DNA from: Vanessa cardui
Taxonomy: Eukaryota; Arthropoda; Insecta; Lepidoptera; Nymphalidae
Direction of reading: 5' to 3'
DNA length: 64,000 nt
Assembly (NCBI RefSeq): GCF_905220365.1
Contig: NC_061126.1
Location: 558,001-622,000, forward strand
The position numbers and the translations under genes were made by a program. This document shows, piece by piece, positions 13,406 to 26,284 of the stretch; position 1 is the stretch's first letter, and every line of letters starts with the position of its first letter. Below the pieces are notes generated by a model. It was given only the letters and a program-made list of their open reading frames with translations, did not search any database and was not told the origin of the DNA.

Positions 13406-13966
13406 ATTAGTTTGTAAAAACTGGTGTTCAAAACAATAGTGAAAGAAGTTGTTGCTTCTTGCTGGCCCCCTTGTACCCCAGGGTAAAGACGGTAATACGT
13501 ATGAAATATAAATATAATTTCGAACGAAATATGCACATTTTCAGTAATTCCATTATTAAAAACTTTTCACATTTTATTAATGAAGAGGACAAAAGATTGA
13601 ACAATATTAAAAAGGAATTTCTTTGAAAATCTTGATATTCTCGTGAACAGTGAAAACGAAGTTAAAAGCAGTCTAGATTAAATTAATTGAATACAGTTGT
13701 ACGGTTAGTTTTACAATTCATTAATTAATTAACTCTACATTGTGTGGTCGAGCTTTATCAGAAAATTTAATTCGTGACTATTCAATATAGGAGTGGTTGG
13801 TTTGTATATCGAGGTTGACTGCTTGGATGATCTAATGGCTTGAAATTCTGAGACCAATTAAGTTATATTAACAAAAGTCAGAGTAACAAACTCCAAATAT
13901 AGTGTCAGTCATACTACCTCATAGAATTAGTATTAATCATATTCAATTTTAATGTCTTATGTCTAA

Positions 13967-13990
13967 GTCTGTCTGTCTGTCTGTCTGTCT
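13967..13990 (+). repeat. (GTCT)6 microsatellite
   Basis: Six perfect GTCT units. Confidence 0.9.
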
Positions 13991-14649
13991 ATCTTATCTC
14001 TAAGTTCCTTGTGATGTTTTTCTTTTTGTGTAATATGTTTCTTTTTTTTTAGTATAAGGGCTTTTTAGTTTTAGTTTTTGTTCTTATAATTTCATTTATT
14101 TATTTTCGTGTGCGCGCATGTGTTTATGTTTACCCAATAGTCAGGGGCCATCTGAAAATCAGTGCTGTGCATTAGCACAGCTTATACTGAGATGAAGCCC
14201 TTGTTACCTACACTGTGTTCTTTAAATTTAATTTTTTTTAGGTATGTGTGTAGCAAAATAAATGGTTTAAATGGTAAATGTTATTATTGTTATAAGGAGT
14301 CCATTAGCGAAAACTAAATTGGTATTGTTATAATCTCGTGCCTCTATACATATGCTATTATACATATTACATCCTTTACAAGTGAATTTTCTCATTAATA
14401 TCAATAATAGCTATTGATTCTGCTTCCGTGACCAATCTCAAAGACAGCGTAACTAATCAAGCTAATTGGTCAAGAGGATATTAATATTATTATTTACATG
14501 GGTTTTAATGAAGTTTTCATTTAATTTGCAGAAAAAGTTATTTACCTCATACTAGTCCGATTCTTTTCGTAGGATTCAACAGTCTTTACCGTTGCTTTAC
14601 AGTATGTAAATCATTTTATTTGATTAGGCTATATAAGAGCTTATACTCG

Positions 14650-15012
14650 TAGTATCAGCAAGCTGAAGTAGCAGTGGGCTGGCTATATCTGTCGTAGGAC
14701 CGATGGCTGCTGTAGCAGACGAGTCCTAATAGAGAGCGCATCTGTGTAAGCGTAATGTAGAACGACCTCCGACTTTCTGGTCCGACGACATTCGCAAGAT
14801 CGCGGGTAGAAGCTATATATATACCACAGGCCGATGACGGACAGCAGCGTCACCGGTGCGAGAAGCTACGCTTTACGATCGCCAACCCGCCTGCCCGGCG
14901 GCGTGGCGATTACGGGCATTCCCTTCTGCACAAATGGGCTGATGGATTGGGTAGTAACATGGCGTGCTCTGGGGGAGGCCTGTGTTCAGCAGTGGACAGC
15001 CATAGGATGATG
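14650..15012 (+). repeat. Decayed LINE (RTE-like) 3' end with ORF remnant
   Basis: Near the end a frame reads NGLMDWVVTWRALGEACVQQ, the usual C-terminus type of RTE-like reverse transcriptase ORFs in Lepidoptera. It stops just before GGACAGCCATAGGATGATGA. The frame is broken upstream. Confidence 0.6.
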
Positions 15013-15669
15013 ATGACTCATAGTTAGTAAAAATTAGAAAAGTCTTTATAATTTCTTCAATGTAACAAAAAAAAATTACAAATTCAGAAAAAAAGATTCT
15101 TCAATAACTTAATTCATTTTTATTATTTTTTGTTACACGTTTCTTCCAACCTTAAGTTGTGATAAATCGAAAATAAAATGGTGTTGAATTGTAAATAGAG
15201 ATTTATAGCAATATAAATGAAAGCTTTGATGATTTTAATAGCCAGTGGATGTGGGTGGCTCTCTGTAAGCCCTATTAAATGAGTGTTATTTATTTAGTAA
15301 ATCTCGTAATCGTTCACGATGGGGTGCTTAGAAGCGTTTCGAGGGCCATCGAATTTATTAACAGTAACTCTTTACCTCGAGAGGGCTTCGATTAAGTGTG
15401 GAATTATTTCGTGAACAAAGCCAGATCTATTAAGAGTTTATTTACGTACTCAAAGTACAATCAACATTGAAGCTTGATACCTGTGATACAGCTTGCTTCA
15501 ACAGACATTTTTCAGACCTTTTGGTGTATATATTCTATTAGTTTGATTTACATTCATTTTGGTGTACCAACATTCTTCAATTTTCATTGAACATTACATT
15601 CTAAATCATAACAAGACTGTATTGTGACATATATTTGGCTGGAGGACTGTGACTTCTAATTTTATTTTT

Positions 15670-15925
15670 TACTAGCTGTGCCCGCAACGTTGCACGCGTT
15701 TGAGTTTAACAAAAACTAATATTATTGTTGCCTAAGTTACTTCTTAGTATATCAATTATCTGCCAGTGAAAGTCCCGTCAAAATCGGTCGAGACGTTCCA
15801 GAGATTAACTGGAACAAACAGACAGACAGACAAAAGTTGTAAAAATGTTATTTTGGTATATGTACTGTGTATACATGCATACATATGCATTGAGTAAAAA
15901 AGGGCTATTTTAATATTAGAAAAAA
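15670..15925 (+). repeat. LINE 3' fragment, second type
   Basis: ACTAGCTGTGCCCGCAACGT then AGTGAAAGTCCCGTCAAAAT and CGAGACGTTCCAGAGATTAA. Confidence 0.55.
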
Positions 15926-17025
15926 AACACTAAAATTTTATTATATGTTTAGGTTATTGATGTTAATTCATTGACGTGAACTGTTATGTCATTATTGTAC
16001 TTGTGTAGTGTATTGTTTCATTTTACTTGAACGGTTTCTTGAGTTTGATTTGACTTGATTGACTCGACTTGATAAATCAAATCTTGACTAATATTTTCAC
16101 GTAACTTCACTTCAACGTGTTAAACAGATGACTATAAAAAGTATGTTCATCCATTCAAAGAAGTAATCTAATAAAACTTGATTTTATTACTAAAAATTTT
16201 CACATAATATAACACCATTTTAAGTATCTCAGGTTTTGTCATACACTTAGTAAATTAGTAAAACATTTACAATTTAACCGAATCATGAATGTGTCTGTAA
16301 AAAATAACTTAGTAATTACAATTTAGTGTGAGTCTATTCAAGTTTAATCTTAGAATAATCTAATTATACGGAACCACCGGCTTTATCTAGGCCACAAATT
16401 CTGGATAACCTAACATAATCCTAGGTTAGTGAGAGAGTAATGGGGTGTAAGCTACTTTAGGGAGCGGCCGCTGTAAGAAAGGGACCTATTATGAATATTA
16501 ATGCTTATGAATATATCTACTTGATATTTGAATAGAAACTGGGAACATTAAGCTGACATAGTACCCTATATTCAGTGGTTTACGCGGGTTCAAGCTTTAT
16601 TCTCAAATCTGAAATACTACACTATACTATACACTTATCTCCAATTTATAATATGTTCGCCAATTCAAATTAACTAATCTAGTAACTTTAGTCTGAACGC
16701 TCATTGGCTCATTGTAACGCATTCAGCCGCTGTAGACCAATTAATATCGAGATAAAAGACTTGATTAACTTTAATTAGTGCAAAGAAACCGAATGATAAT
16801 AAGTTGATTTTATATTAAACATATTTGCCTGTCATTATGAAATACACGAATCTATATTTTATTAAGTAGTTACATATTTGGTAGACTTTGTTAAAATAAT
16901 AATTGATTCGATGATTTGACGCCGGCTGGTATGCTTTCCGACGTGATTTTGTGTACTTGATAAAAGCTAAACTTCGGTCAATACAGAAAAATAGTGTTGT
17001 ACCAGAAGAAGTTATTCAAGCACGC

Positions 17026-17376
17026 TTAGCGTAAACAATTGGTGGTAAAGGAGTGGTGTATTATTCCACTGACTATCTTGTTAGTCCAGTGGCTTACCCC
17101 AGAAGGAAACCCGAAGTCAGGCTGAAAAAAAGTTATGATATAGAAAATTCTAATTAACAACCCAGAGTCTGGAAGTTGGAAGGACGCATTCTCCCGTATC
17201 TCGGTAACAAAGAAAAATGTTGGCTCTTGAACTTTTTGATGGATCATAATGGATTTTTCATCCCATCGGATCAGAAATATGAGGAAAGGTTCACTCTGCA
17301 CCTGTATTCGAGCCCACACTTGAGCATTATGACATATTCCGTGCACTTTTGACTGGTCTCTCTTGAAATTGGCCAT
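17026..17376 (-). other. Unassigned 116-codon open frame, probably repeat-derived
   Basis: An ATG-initiated minus-strand frame starting MANFKRDQSKVHGICHNAQV. Its body (SEPFLIFLIRWDEKS) has no domain I know. There is no splice context or neighbouring exon. The base composition is less AT-rich than its surroundings, which suits either an old transposon fragment or a lone exon. I do not call it a gene. Confidence 0.2.
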
Positions 17377-17867
17377 TATTATCAGTAATGCGTTAGTATC
17401 TTAGAATCAGAATGCTAGAACATTTTAAAAACATTAATCTAACTTATTAGATTGTTTAGAAACCAGTTTTTCTTCTCGCGGTGAGCAATTAAGTATTCAG
17501 TAAGGTCTTGTATAAAGTTTACTTTCTGAGTAAACTTATACTTAGGTGAACATTTTTCACAATGGTGTCTATAGACCCACTATGACACAATGTGGAGGAA
17601 TAAAGTCTTACGCGTCATTGACAGGTTGGTTTATTGGCAGACTTTACTACTATCACTGAGATACTACAAACATTTCAATACATCATATTTAATTGAACGA
17701 AATAATTAATATATTCTAAAATATTAATATGTCCGCAACCTAATTTTCTTACCCTTATTTCAAGAGCATAATAGTCGAATGATATTAAGCGCAATGAAGC
17801 ATCTGATGGCTTAGTTCTACGTTATTAAGACAATAAAATATATCTAAAGTTCGTAGCTTTATTTAAA

Positions 17868-18086
17868 ACCTCCGTGGTCTAGTGGTGTGTACACCGGTTT
17901 TCATGGGTACGCCACTCCGAGGTTCCAGGTTCGATTCCTGGCCGAGTCGATCATATATCATTAGTTTTCTATGTTGTCTTGGGTCTGAGTGTTTGTGGTA
18001 CCGTCGTTACTTCTTATTTTCCAATACACAAGTGCTTTATCTACTTGCTTTCGGATCAGAATAATGTATGTGATGTTGTTTCTTTG
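17868..18086 (+). repeat. SINE family B, best copy
   Basis: Begins CTCCGTGGTCTAGTGGTGTG with an intact B box (GGTTCGATTCC). A pol III-type head and the same body as the other B copies. Confidence 0.8.
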
Positions 18087-18486
18087 TATGTTAATTGTTG
18101 GATTTTCCTTTAAAATTGTGTTACATCTTTATTTAATTACAGTTTCATATGTCGTCATTATTTCAATATATCTGTGATATGATATACATGTGATGGTGCG
18201 TACGAAGTCGAAAATAAAAGGCTGGTTATAATTAAAAATATGGCTTTACAACAGACCCAACTTAAACCAGTGAAAGAGATTTAATCAACGCGAATTAAAT
18301 ATCAAAAGTTGCCGATTAATATTTTCAATGAAATATTAATATTAAGTAAAGAAATTTCAGTGACAACAAGTAATAACACAAATAGTATATAATCTACTTA
18401 CAAATGTATCTTCTCCAATAACCACTAGACAAGTATCCCAAGTTAAAATCATTTTGCTGTCGATCGCATGAAAGGCACGAACAACA

Positions 18487-18805
18487 GCAGCCTGTAAAAT
18501 TCCCACTGTTAGGTTAAGCTTCCTCTCCTTTGGAGGAACATATTCCACCACGCTGTTCCAATGCTGGTTGGTGGAATACACATGTGGCAGTGTTTCTATA
18601 AAATTTGACACCTGCAGGTGTCCTTACGATGTTTTCCTTCACCGCCAAGGACGAGATGAATTATAAACACAAATTAAGCACATGAATATTCAGTGGTGCT
18701 TGTCTGGGTTTGAACCCTCAGTCATCGGTTAAGATGCACGAGTTGTAACCACTGGGCTATCTCGATAACCACTGGGCCATCTCGGCACTGGGCCACCTCG
18801 AAAGG
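18487..18805 (-). repeat. SINE family A with triplicated A-box end
   Basis: Body as in other A copies. The head end contains the CACTGGGCYAYCTCG unit three times in tandem (about 18746-18800). Confidence 0.7.
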
Positions 18806-18879
18806 CACGAACGACATCACCAAACTATGTAAATTTGTAACAGTGGCTATACACCGGACAGATTCATCTTTCGGGCTAA

Positions 18880-19085
18880 ATGGTAAGTACCTATATATTG
18901 GTACAGTTAGAAATATTAGTCATTTCATATAACCAATGCAACGTAAACGTTGAGAACGAAGATGTTATGTCCCTTGCGCTTGTGAATGTGAATTGGAACA
19001 ACAGTACTAAGTAATACAGTTTGGGGAAAAATTATGATGAGTACCCATGCTACCGAAGGGCTTGCACAAAGCTATACCACCAAGT
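18880..19085 (+). repeat. Repeat family C, diverged
   Basis: Shares GATGTTATGTCCCTTGCGC and GGGCTTGCACAAAGC with the copy at 13106. Confidence 0.55.
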
Positions 19086-20061
19086 CAAACTGTAAAACTA
19101 GTCACAATATTTTCACTTTAGAAGTTTATAAAGCTAAAATTAGATTATTACTTAAATTGAAGTCTACGTAATTACTTTATTAATATTGAGATGTAATTAA
19201 CTATAAGTCAAAAGAATGACTAATTGAATAAACTATGTCTTTCTACGTAAAATAAAACATCAAAATTACACGAATAATAGAATTAATAAATAAATTATAT
19301 TAAAAATAAAATAATACTAGCGGCGACGTATAAAATATAGTATAATAAAATATAATAATCTTTCATCTGTACTAAACTTTTTTGATTCCAACAAGAAGCA
19401 AAAATCTGAATAAACCATACAAAAAGCTTAAATTACATAGATTTGTTCAATAAAGTTAAAAAAGAAATATGAGTTGATACCGTATTTTCTCCAATTAATT
19501 ACTTCAATTTACCGATTGAATATTGGCATAGCGTCTATACCGTGTTTATAAGCGATGGAAATTTCCAACATAAACTTTGTATTGAACATATAATGCCGAA
19601 CGTTCTTTGACGGATTAAACCAATTTTCCGTTAACTAGACAGCCAGTCAGCCCACGTAGCGCCGATCTGATTCAGTTATTCGTCCAATTATTTTAAAATC
19701 GGCCCGAAAGAGCGCTGCGTCGCTCCGCAACCAAGCACTACGCTAATGGAATAACCTGCGCTTATACTGGCAGGACTTTTATATTATACGATATAATTTT
19801 ACCTAATAAAGATTAAACTAGTCATTTTCTGTTTCATCCATTATATACCTTTTCACTCTTCTCTTGAAGATACCTGAATTTCACGTCGTTCCAGCCACTC
19901 CAGGCAGGCAGGCTCTCATTTAATTTAAAAAGAATGATAGCTACTTAACATATTGGTAAGTATTATCTTAACATATTGATTCTTTGCCACGTACTTAAAA
20001 ACCAATGGTACACTTATCATATTTGGTACTGTACTCACCAGCTACTCACAGCAATACTACT

Positions 20062-20165
20062 TTATAGTGCTCGCTCGCGTTTTAGTTGTCATGTGTTAAG
20101 CAAAAAAAATAGCCTTTGTCCTTTCTTGGAGCTCAAGTTTGCTTCATACCAATATGGATATTGGA
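20062..20165 (+). repeat. LINE 3' fragment (family G)
   Basis: Contains TTGTCATGTGTTAAGCAAAA and TTTCTTGGAGCTCAAGTTTG. Confidence 0.5.
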
Positions 20166-20784
20166 AGATTGAATGAGCAAGTTGTTTGAACTTAACATTA
20201 CTATTTACAATATAATAATATTATTTGTACTCTTGAAAATTGTGAAGTACATTCCATTAATACTAGGAACAAGAATAAACTTGTTACGCCTAGTACCCGA
20301 TTATACAGGGTTAGTAACTATTTGGGGCGATGTATACGTTTTTACAACAGGATCCGAGAAAACATTGAACAATATTCAATTATAAAATTCAAAAGAATCG
20401 TTAAAGAGCGTTTTTGTGCTAAAGGATATTACAGCACTAATGACTTTCTAGTTGACTGCACACCTTGGAAATGAGATGATCGCCTCCAGGCTGTTTCAAA
20501 ATAACAAAAATATGTTTGTTATTGTATATTGTAAACTGATTAAAAAAAAAGAAAAAAACATAGATACCGCTGAATTACTTTCGCCGGTTCTTCTCAGGTC
20601 TGAGGTATTATATTCCGACCCGGTCGTAGATTTGCGACAATCAATAAGAAAGTGTAAACACTTACATTTTGAATGAAGGTTTTGTGAATAGAAGGACTTT
20701 GACTCTTAAAAGTCATATGTAAATTTATTTGCACTCTACTGACATACTCTTTAATTAAATGGTGGAAAATAATAACTATTGTGT

Positions 20785-20845
20785 TTCTTGCTGGTTTTTC
20801 TCGGTGGAACCTGCTATCCGAACTTCTAACCGATAACTATAAATT
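20785..20845 (+). repeat. LINE 3' end (family D) fragment
   Basis: TTGCTGGTTTTTCTCGGTGG ... ATCCGAACTTCTAACCG matches the start of the family D tail. Confidence 0.4.
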
Positions 20846-21039
20846 TAATTCAACATACATAAAGATAATTCAATAGCGCTTTATGAGCCTAGTTGAATAA
20901 AGATATTAATTATTTGACATTTGATCCAAAATTATCAAACCTCAATAGATATAAAAAATCCAATCGCTCTAGAGATAAGTTCATAAGTAAATGTTTAAAA
21001 AAACCTTAATCGCAAAGTATGTCTAGAATTTTCCTGTAT

Positions 21040-21142
21040 CTAATTTCCGAACCGGTGGTAACTTCACTTAATTGTTAAATGACGATTCAATAGTGCATGT
21101 AAAAGTCTACTTGAATAAAGTTTATTTTTGATTTGATTTGAT
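21040..21142 (+). repeat. LINE 3' end, family D
   Basis: GTTAAATGACGATTCAATAG then GTCTACTTGAATAAAGTTTA and a TTTGATTTGATTTGA tail. This is a common lepidopteran LINE-like 3' end (CR1/jockey type by recollection). Confidence 0.6.
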
Positions 21143-21734
21143 CATACTTAAAAAAAAATACTAAATACAAAAGTCTCCGCTTAGTTACGATCAGTACTTT
21201 GAAATACGATAATCGTATACGGTATCGTGACGCGAAGTGTAAAGCATAGTTTAAGTTAATAGCAAAGCTCGGTCTTTTGAAAAATGGTTTTCATGAAATA
21301 CGAAATTAATATTGCGGTCAGCGACGACCAATAACGGCTTCGAGATGCATTTTAAAAACAGGTTATTTCTTACTCACATTACTCGATGCTCTTTAAGCAC
21401 CAATAATCTAATGAAGTACACTTCTCTAATAGAAATAATTAAAAATATCAACATTTTCAGTTTGCAACTTTGAAAGTCAATCAACTGAAATGTATCTGAA
21501 CTAAACAAGTATGTAGATAGAAATATCAGTATTATAGATCGTCAATTGATATAAACTTTTACACAAAGGAATAAAATAAAACGTCCGAGTTGAGATTCCT
21601 AAATCTAAGAGATTGTGTGAGGGGGAGGATGACTACGGTTTCCAAAAATATAGTGATTGTAGATTATAGGACAACGCCATGAAGTATTTTTTTAATGGCA
21701 TACCTATAGGTCTTGTCTTAGTTTTTATCTCTCG

Positions 21735-21900
21735 ATTTTTAGGATGTTGGTTGTCACGTGTTAGGCAAAAAAGTAGCCCATATCCTTGTTCATACTTGCT
21801 TCGTACAAAATTCATGAAATTCGGTTCAGCGATTTGGTTGTGAACGAGCGACAGACAGACAGACAGGGTTACTTTCACATTTATAATATTAATATAGATT
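21735..21900 (+). repeat. LINE 3' fragment (family G)
   Basis: GTCACGTGTTAGGCAAAAAA then AAATTCGGTTCAGCGATTTG and a (GACA)n stretch. It produces the start of a long spurious frame (21786-22274). Confidence 0.55.
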
Positions 21901-22399
21901 TGATTTTTAACTTGTATATTATTGTCGGGAATGTGTGTCAAGAAACATCAACTTTCGTCTCTAATCCCAAAGGAAGCCTTCGAATGCTGACTTGGACAGC
22001 CTGTGGTCATCGCCCTCAGCTCACAGCTTACTATTATAATTTGAATTGTCCAACAAAGCACCGAAGTAACGTTAGTCAAATTACAAAAGGGTTTATTGAC
22101 GAAACAAGACGTAAAGCTGTTAAGTGCTTTGTTGGTAACTGCGCTAAGTTTGAGTACAATGTGTGTTTGCAGTTTGAGGATTACGACAGCTATCAACTTG
22201 TTAACAAGTTCGAGTTTAAGGTTGATGTCCACTCGATAATATTTAAATGCCAAGTATATCTTAAGTTATTTTAAAATCGAGACGAATGATGGTTGCTTAA
22301 GCATATTATAACAATTTTTCCGAAAATCTATAATAGCGCGATTTCGAAGATATTTTCTGCCTCGCACAATCATTCTTTGAAATCAGCTTACTTCGGCGG

Positions 22400-22530
22400 T
22401 TTTTCCGAATCGTGCGTACTGTTTCGTTAAAGGCCGGCAACGCATCTGCAAGCCTCCCGGTGTTGTTAATGTTCAAAGACGATGGTAATGACATTCCATC
22501 AGGTGAGCTTCCAACCCGTTTGGACCTGTA
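22400..22530 (+). repeat. Repeat fragment (AAGGCCGGCAACGCA type)
   Basis: CGTTAAAGGCCGGCAACGCA then CTGCAAGCCTCCCGGTGTTG and CCATCAGGTGAGCTTCC is a common lepidopteran transposon-derived motif. Confidence 0.5.
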
Positions 22531-22982
22531 TATTATACATAAAATATAAATATATATTTTTATTTTAGTGTTAAATCATTAAAATGAGTAAGAGAACCAA
22601 TACTATGGGGCTGATAATTTGTAGTGCCATTAAATAGTTAGAGAATGGAGGTCTAAGTACCACAAAATGTCCATTTGATTGTCTAGCAAAAATGAATGTA
22701 AAAATACTTCTTACGAAAGGCCAACTAACTCGTGTACCGTATTAGGAAAATGTATATACCACATCCATTATTAAAGGATTATCCTTCATAAATTATTCTT
22801 CTTTATTGTCAGAAGGTAGATAATATAATAGGCATTAACATACATAATGTAATTCAATAATATATTAGAGATGAATGGAAGCATAGTCTGACGCATACCT
22901 AATATTGCATTGGTTGCTTTAAAGATTTAGATGACTTTGGTCAAAAACAAAATTAACATTAAGAATCTTTGGTAAATTAATG

Positions 22983-23305
22983 ACAACCACATCCTGTCAA
23001 TTTCCCACTGCCAGGATAAGGCCCGGCAGTGCGTAATTTAGTATAAACATATAAATAATGGGAGAGGAGGCCTTGGCCTTTGAGGAAAAGGTTTGGAACA
23101 TATTCCACCACGCTGTTCCAATATTCCTCGCACGCACTCCTCCTTAAACACGCAGGTTTCCTCGCGATGTTTTCCTTCACTGCCAAGCACGAGATAAATT
23201 ATAAATACAAATTAAGCACATGAATATAGCGGTGATTGCATGGATTTGAACCCGCAATTATCGGTTAAAATGCACACGTTCTAACGTCTGGGCCATCTCG
23301 GTTCT
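22983..23305 (-). repeat. SINE family A
   Basis: Contains GGAACATATTCCACCACGCT and a head with CGTTCTAACGTCTGGGCCAT. It has an internal insertion around 23030-23065. Confidence 0.65.
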
Positions 23306-24179
23306 GTGATAAATTAATTTAGTGCGACGTTTTTGTCCAATAAAATCTTATTTAATATACAAAGATTACATTCAAAATCCTTGAAACATCATTCCCATCA
23401 CGCTAGCAAAGAGGTTTTACTACTAATAATTAATATTATATTACGCAATTATGAAGTTTATTCTGTTACGAATAGCTTAACAGAGTTTCCGGGCATGCAT
23501 TTGAGATGAGAGAGCAATTTAAGCGTTGGACGCTTGATAGCGCAGTTAATGCGTACGTTTGAATACCTGCCTACTAAAACGATTTAATATTCCTATTTAA
23601 ATAAACTTGTAAACTGTCTAAAGTATATAACAATTAACAGAGCTTGTTTGTTAAAAAAATCTATATTAAGTGAAGATAGGAACATTTCGGAAAATTGATT
23701 CTACCAAGAAGAACCGGCAAGAACTCTTTTTCAACATTTAAAAATACATGTTAATTAATTACAATTATGTTTATAGACATGTAATATATCCTGCTTTGAA
23801 GTCAACAAGTACTAATTGCACGCTTTTTTTATTGTCTGTAAAATATTTTATTGAATAATATTATGCCTTCTTAACCAATGTATTTTCAAAAATAAATTAA
23901 ATTTCTGAAACGGCAAAGCTAAAAATGTCTATGGAATTTATTATAGGAATGGATGCCTTGCCCCAATAAGGATATATTGACCAAAGATATTATAGAAATA
24001 GATCTACCACGGACATAAACAAAAACAGAAGAATAATCTCTCAAACTCATTTTCCACGTTGTTTAAACTTACGTCAGCCTTTAACTACGGGCTCCATAGA
24101 AAGCAAAATTTGCAAATGAATATAAAGAATGAACACGTAATGAATCATTCATTTTGGTGTTCTGATGTGAAAAAGCGTT

Positions 24180-24330
24180 ACTACTGAGTTTTTAGCAGGT
24201 TCTTCTCAGTAGAATCTACTTTCTTTTACCGATAGTAGCTTCATATTTAATGTAGTTGTTAAATGACGATTCAAAAGTGCTTGTAAAAGCCTACTCGAAT
24301 AAAGTATTTTTTTTATTTGATATGATTTGA
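24180..24330 (+). repeat. LINE 3' end, family D
   Basis: Longer tail starting CTGAGTTTTTAGCAGGTTCT and ending in AATAAAGTATTTTTTTTATT. Confidence 0.65.
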
Positions 24331-25090
24331 CTTCACTGCACCTATCCGATTTGAACAGCCCTAAATTTTAATAAAAACAATGAAAAGTACGACTCTAGAT
24401 GTGTTTATGTTTGTTGTTTTATATTACTGAGAAAAACACTAAAACAGGCTTTCTAAATTTATCCTCTCCGAAGGGATTACTCCTTGTGATATTTTGTAAA
24501 AATATATTTTTAAAGAGGGTTGATTTTAAAAGCAAAATGTTATTTATAACCCATAAAGTTGTAACGGAATGTTTTATTCACTTCGTAGACATTTGTTGAG
24601 TTTCAAAGGTTTTACGATAATTAACTACGTAGCTGTGGTTGCTAAGGATTTGCAAGGATAAAGATGAAATGAAATTCATTATTATTGTTATTCATCATAA
24701 TAACACAAAGTGTCAACCTTTGCGAAAATCTTCCTTTTATTACAAACTAGGTGCCTTCGCACTTCTTATGGATAAAATAATACATTTTTGGTATGCTATT
24801 TTTAATCAACGAAATTTAAATATTCGGTGCCAATCGATTGGCAAATATCGTACAACACCTTATGTTTCATCTGTTCTGCATTTTTTTATTTTATAATTTT
24901 AGTAGATCGTTTATTATTTCAGTTCTTAATTAGGAATAATTCAATCGAATCACGATACTTTTCCGAGGACCCTCATGTATATCTTTTCCTGATATTGAGA
25001 ATATTTAGACCATTTACTCTTCAGATTCCATAAAGAAAATTGAGAAAATATGGATGGATGGATTATTTGGACTTGTAGAGTAACATTTGA

Positions 25091-25348
25091 TTGGATCAAC
25101 TTTCAAACACTAATTGCAGATTTGTAATGTTTTGCGCTGCTCATTACTCGGGGCCAGCGGCGCGAGCGTTATTAGCCAACATCTTCCACCCTAGCTATGG
25201 AACTCTGCAGCAGAAGAAGACTGAAGTCCAATTTGAAAGCCGTTTCTTGCTCTTTGAGTATTCCTGTGTCCAGTATCATGGTCCATTACTGGAACGATTA
25301 AATACATATTTATATGAAAATAAATGCTTACCTCAATTTTTGATATAA
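25091..25348 (+). other. Unassigned 85-codon open frame with acceptor-like start
   Basis: The sequence from about 25125 to 25300 is clearly less AT-rich than its flanks, and ACTAATTGCAG at 25107-25121 resembles a 3' splice site. The frame reads FCAAHYSGPAARALLANIF and later YHGPLLERLNTYLYENK. No family is recognised. It may be an exon of an unrecognised gene upstream of ARV1 or a decayed repeat. Confidence 0.25.
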
Positions 25349-25773
25349 ATATCGTTTTATTTTATCCTAAAGTTTTACCTTTGTTTATGTTTTAAATTAA
25401 CGTAAAAACATACCGACATTTAGAACAAATTGTTTCATCAGTTTATAACTAAAACTAATTAGTGAGATTTGCTTCTGAATAGTTGCTAGGTTTCTAGATA
25501 TTCGTTCGACAGCCGCAGTTGTACATGTACAACGACTAGTTAATTAATCTTTATCGAGAACTCTACGTAATAATAGCAGTCGTGCCACATATGGTTTTAT
25601 ATAATTTTAATAATAAATTTAATAGTTATTGGGTATGTTATTTGTTTTCACTAAGTAAAGTTGTCTTTTTTATCCTTATTGTAATAATAATTTAGATGTG
25701 CATCGGCAACAATTCGTAAAACTGATCACATCTATTTAATTACACAAACGTAAAAACCTATAATGTTCAAATA

Positions 25774-26066
25774 CAGTGGCGGCGTAAGGCGTGGGTGGTG
25801 TGGGCCACCGCCCACGGCCTCGCTGTGCAAAGGGCCTCGCGCCAGAAATTTGAAAAAAAATCCAAGGGCCTCGCAAACTCTTGCCCACATTAAGATTCGA
25901 TCTTGAGCCGCCACTGGTAACAAACATTCACGGCCTCGCGGTGCAAAGGGCCTTGTGAAATTTGAAAAAGTACAACATAACTTTGGGATCAGAGTACTGA
26001 AAAAAAAATAAGGGCCTCGCAAACAGTATCTTGCCCACAGTAAGATTCGCTCTTGCGCCGCCACTG
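25774..26066 (+). mobile_element. hAT-type MITE with 8-bp target duplications
   Basis: Ends CAGTGGCGGCGTAAG ... CTTGCGCCGCCACTG form terminal inverted repeats, flanked by identical 8-base sites TTCAAATA (25766-25773 and 26067-26074). 293 bases, no coding capacity. The interior has two similar halves, each with CACGGCCTCG, TGCAAAGGGCCT and AAGGGCCTCGCAAAC; the first half ends in its own CGCCACTGGTAAC, so it looks like a dimer. Confidence 0.85.
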
Positions 26067-26239
26067 TTCAAATATTGTAACTAAATTATAATATCTAAAT
26101 AAATTCGTAAATTTTTGCTTGGGTTTAAATGAACTTGATTTCAAAATAAATGATCATATTATGAACTATGTTTTGATTGGTTTTACGATATAACATGATA
26201 TTAAAAAAAGAAGGAATAATATTATTCGAATGATTACAC

Positions 26240-26284
26240 ACCCAAACTTATATCCTTATGGAGGATAAGGATATAAGTTTGGGT
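26240..26284. repeat. Perfect 19-bp inverted repeat
   Basis: ACCCAAACTTATATCCTTA and its exact reverse complement, separated by 7 bases. Confidence 0.85.

Noticed and set aside
13216..13410. 64-codon plus-strand frame, similar to those near 37587 and 53772
   Set aside because: All three fall in copies of repeat family C.
21786..22274. 162-codon plus-strand frame, the longest in the left half
   Set aside because: Its first third is LINE tail (family G) with a GACA array; an equally long antisense frame overlaps the rest, and no domain is visible.
25732..26064. 110-codon minus-strand frame
   Set aside because: Contained almost wholly in the hAT MITE.
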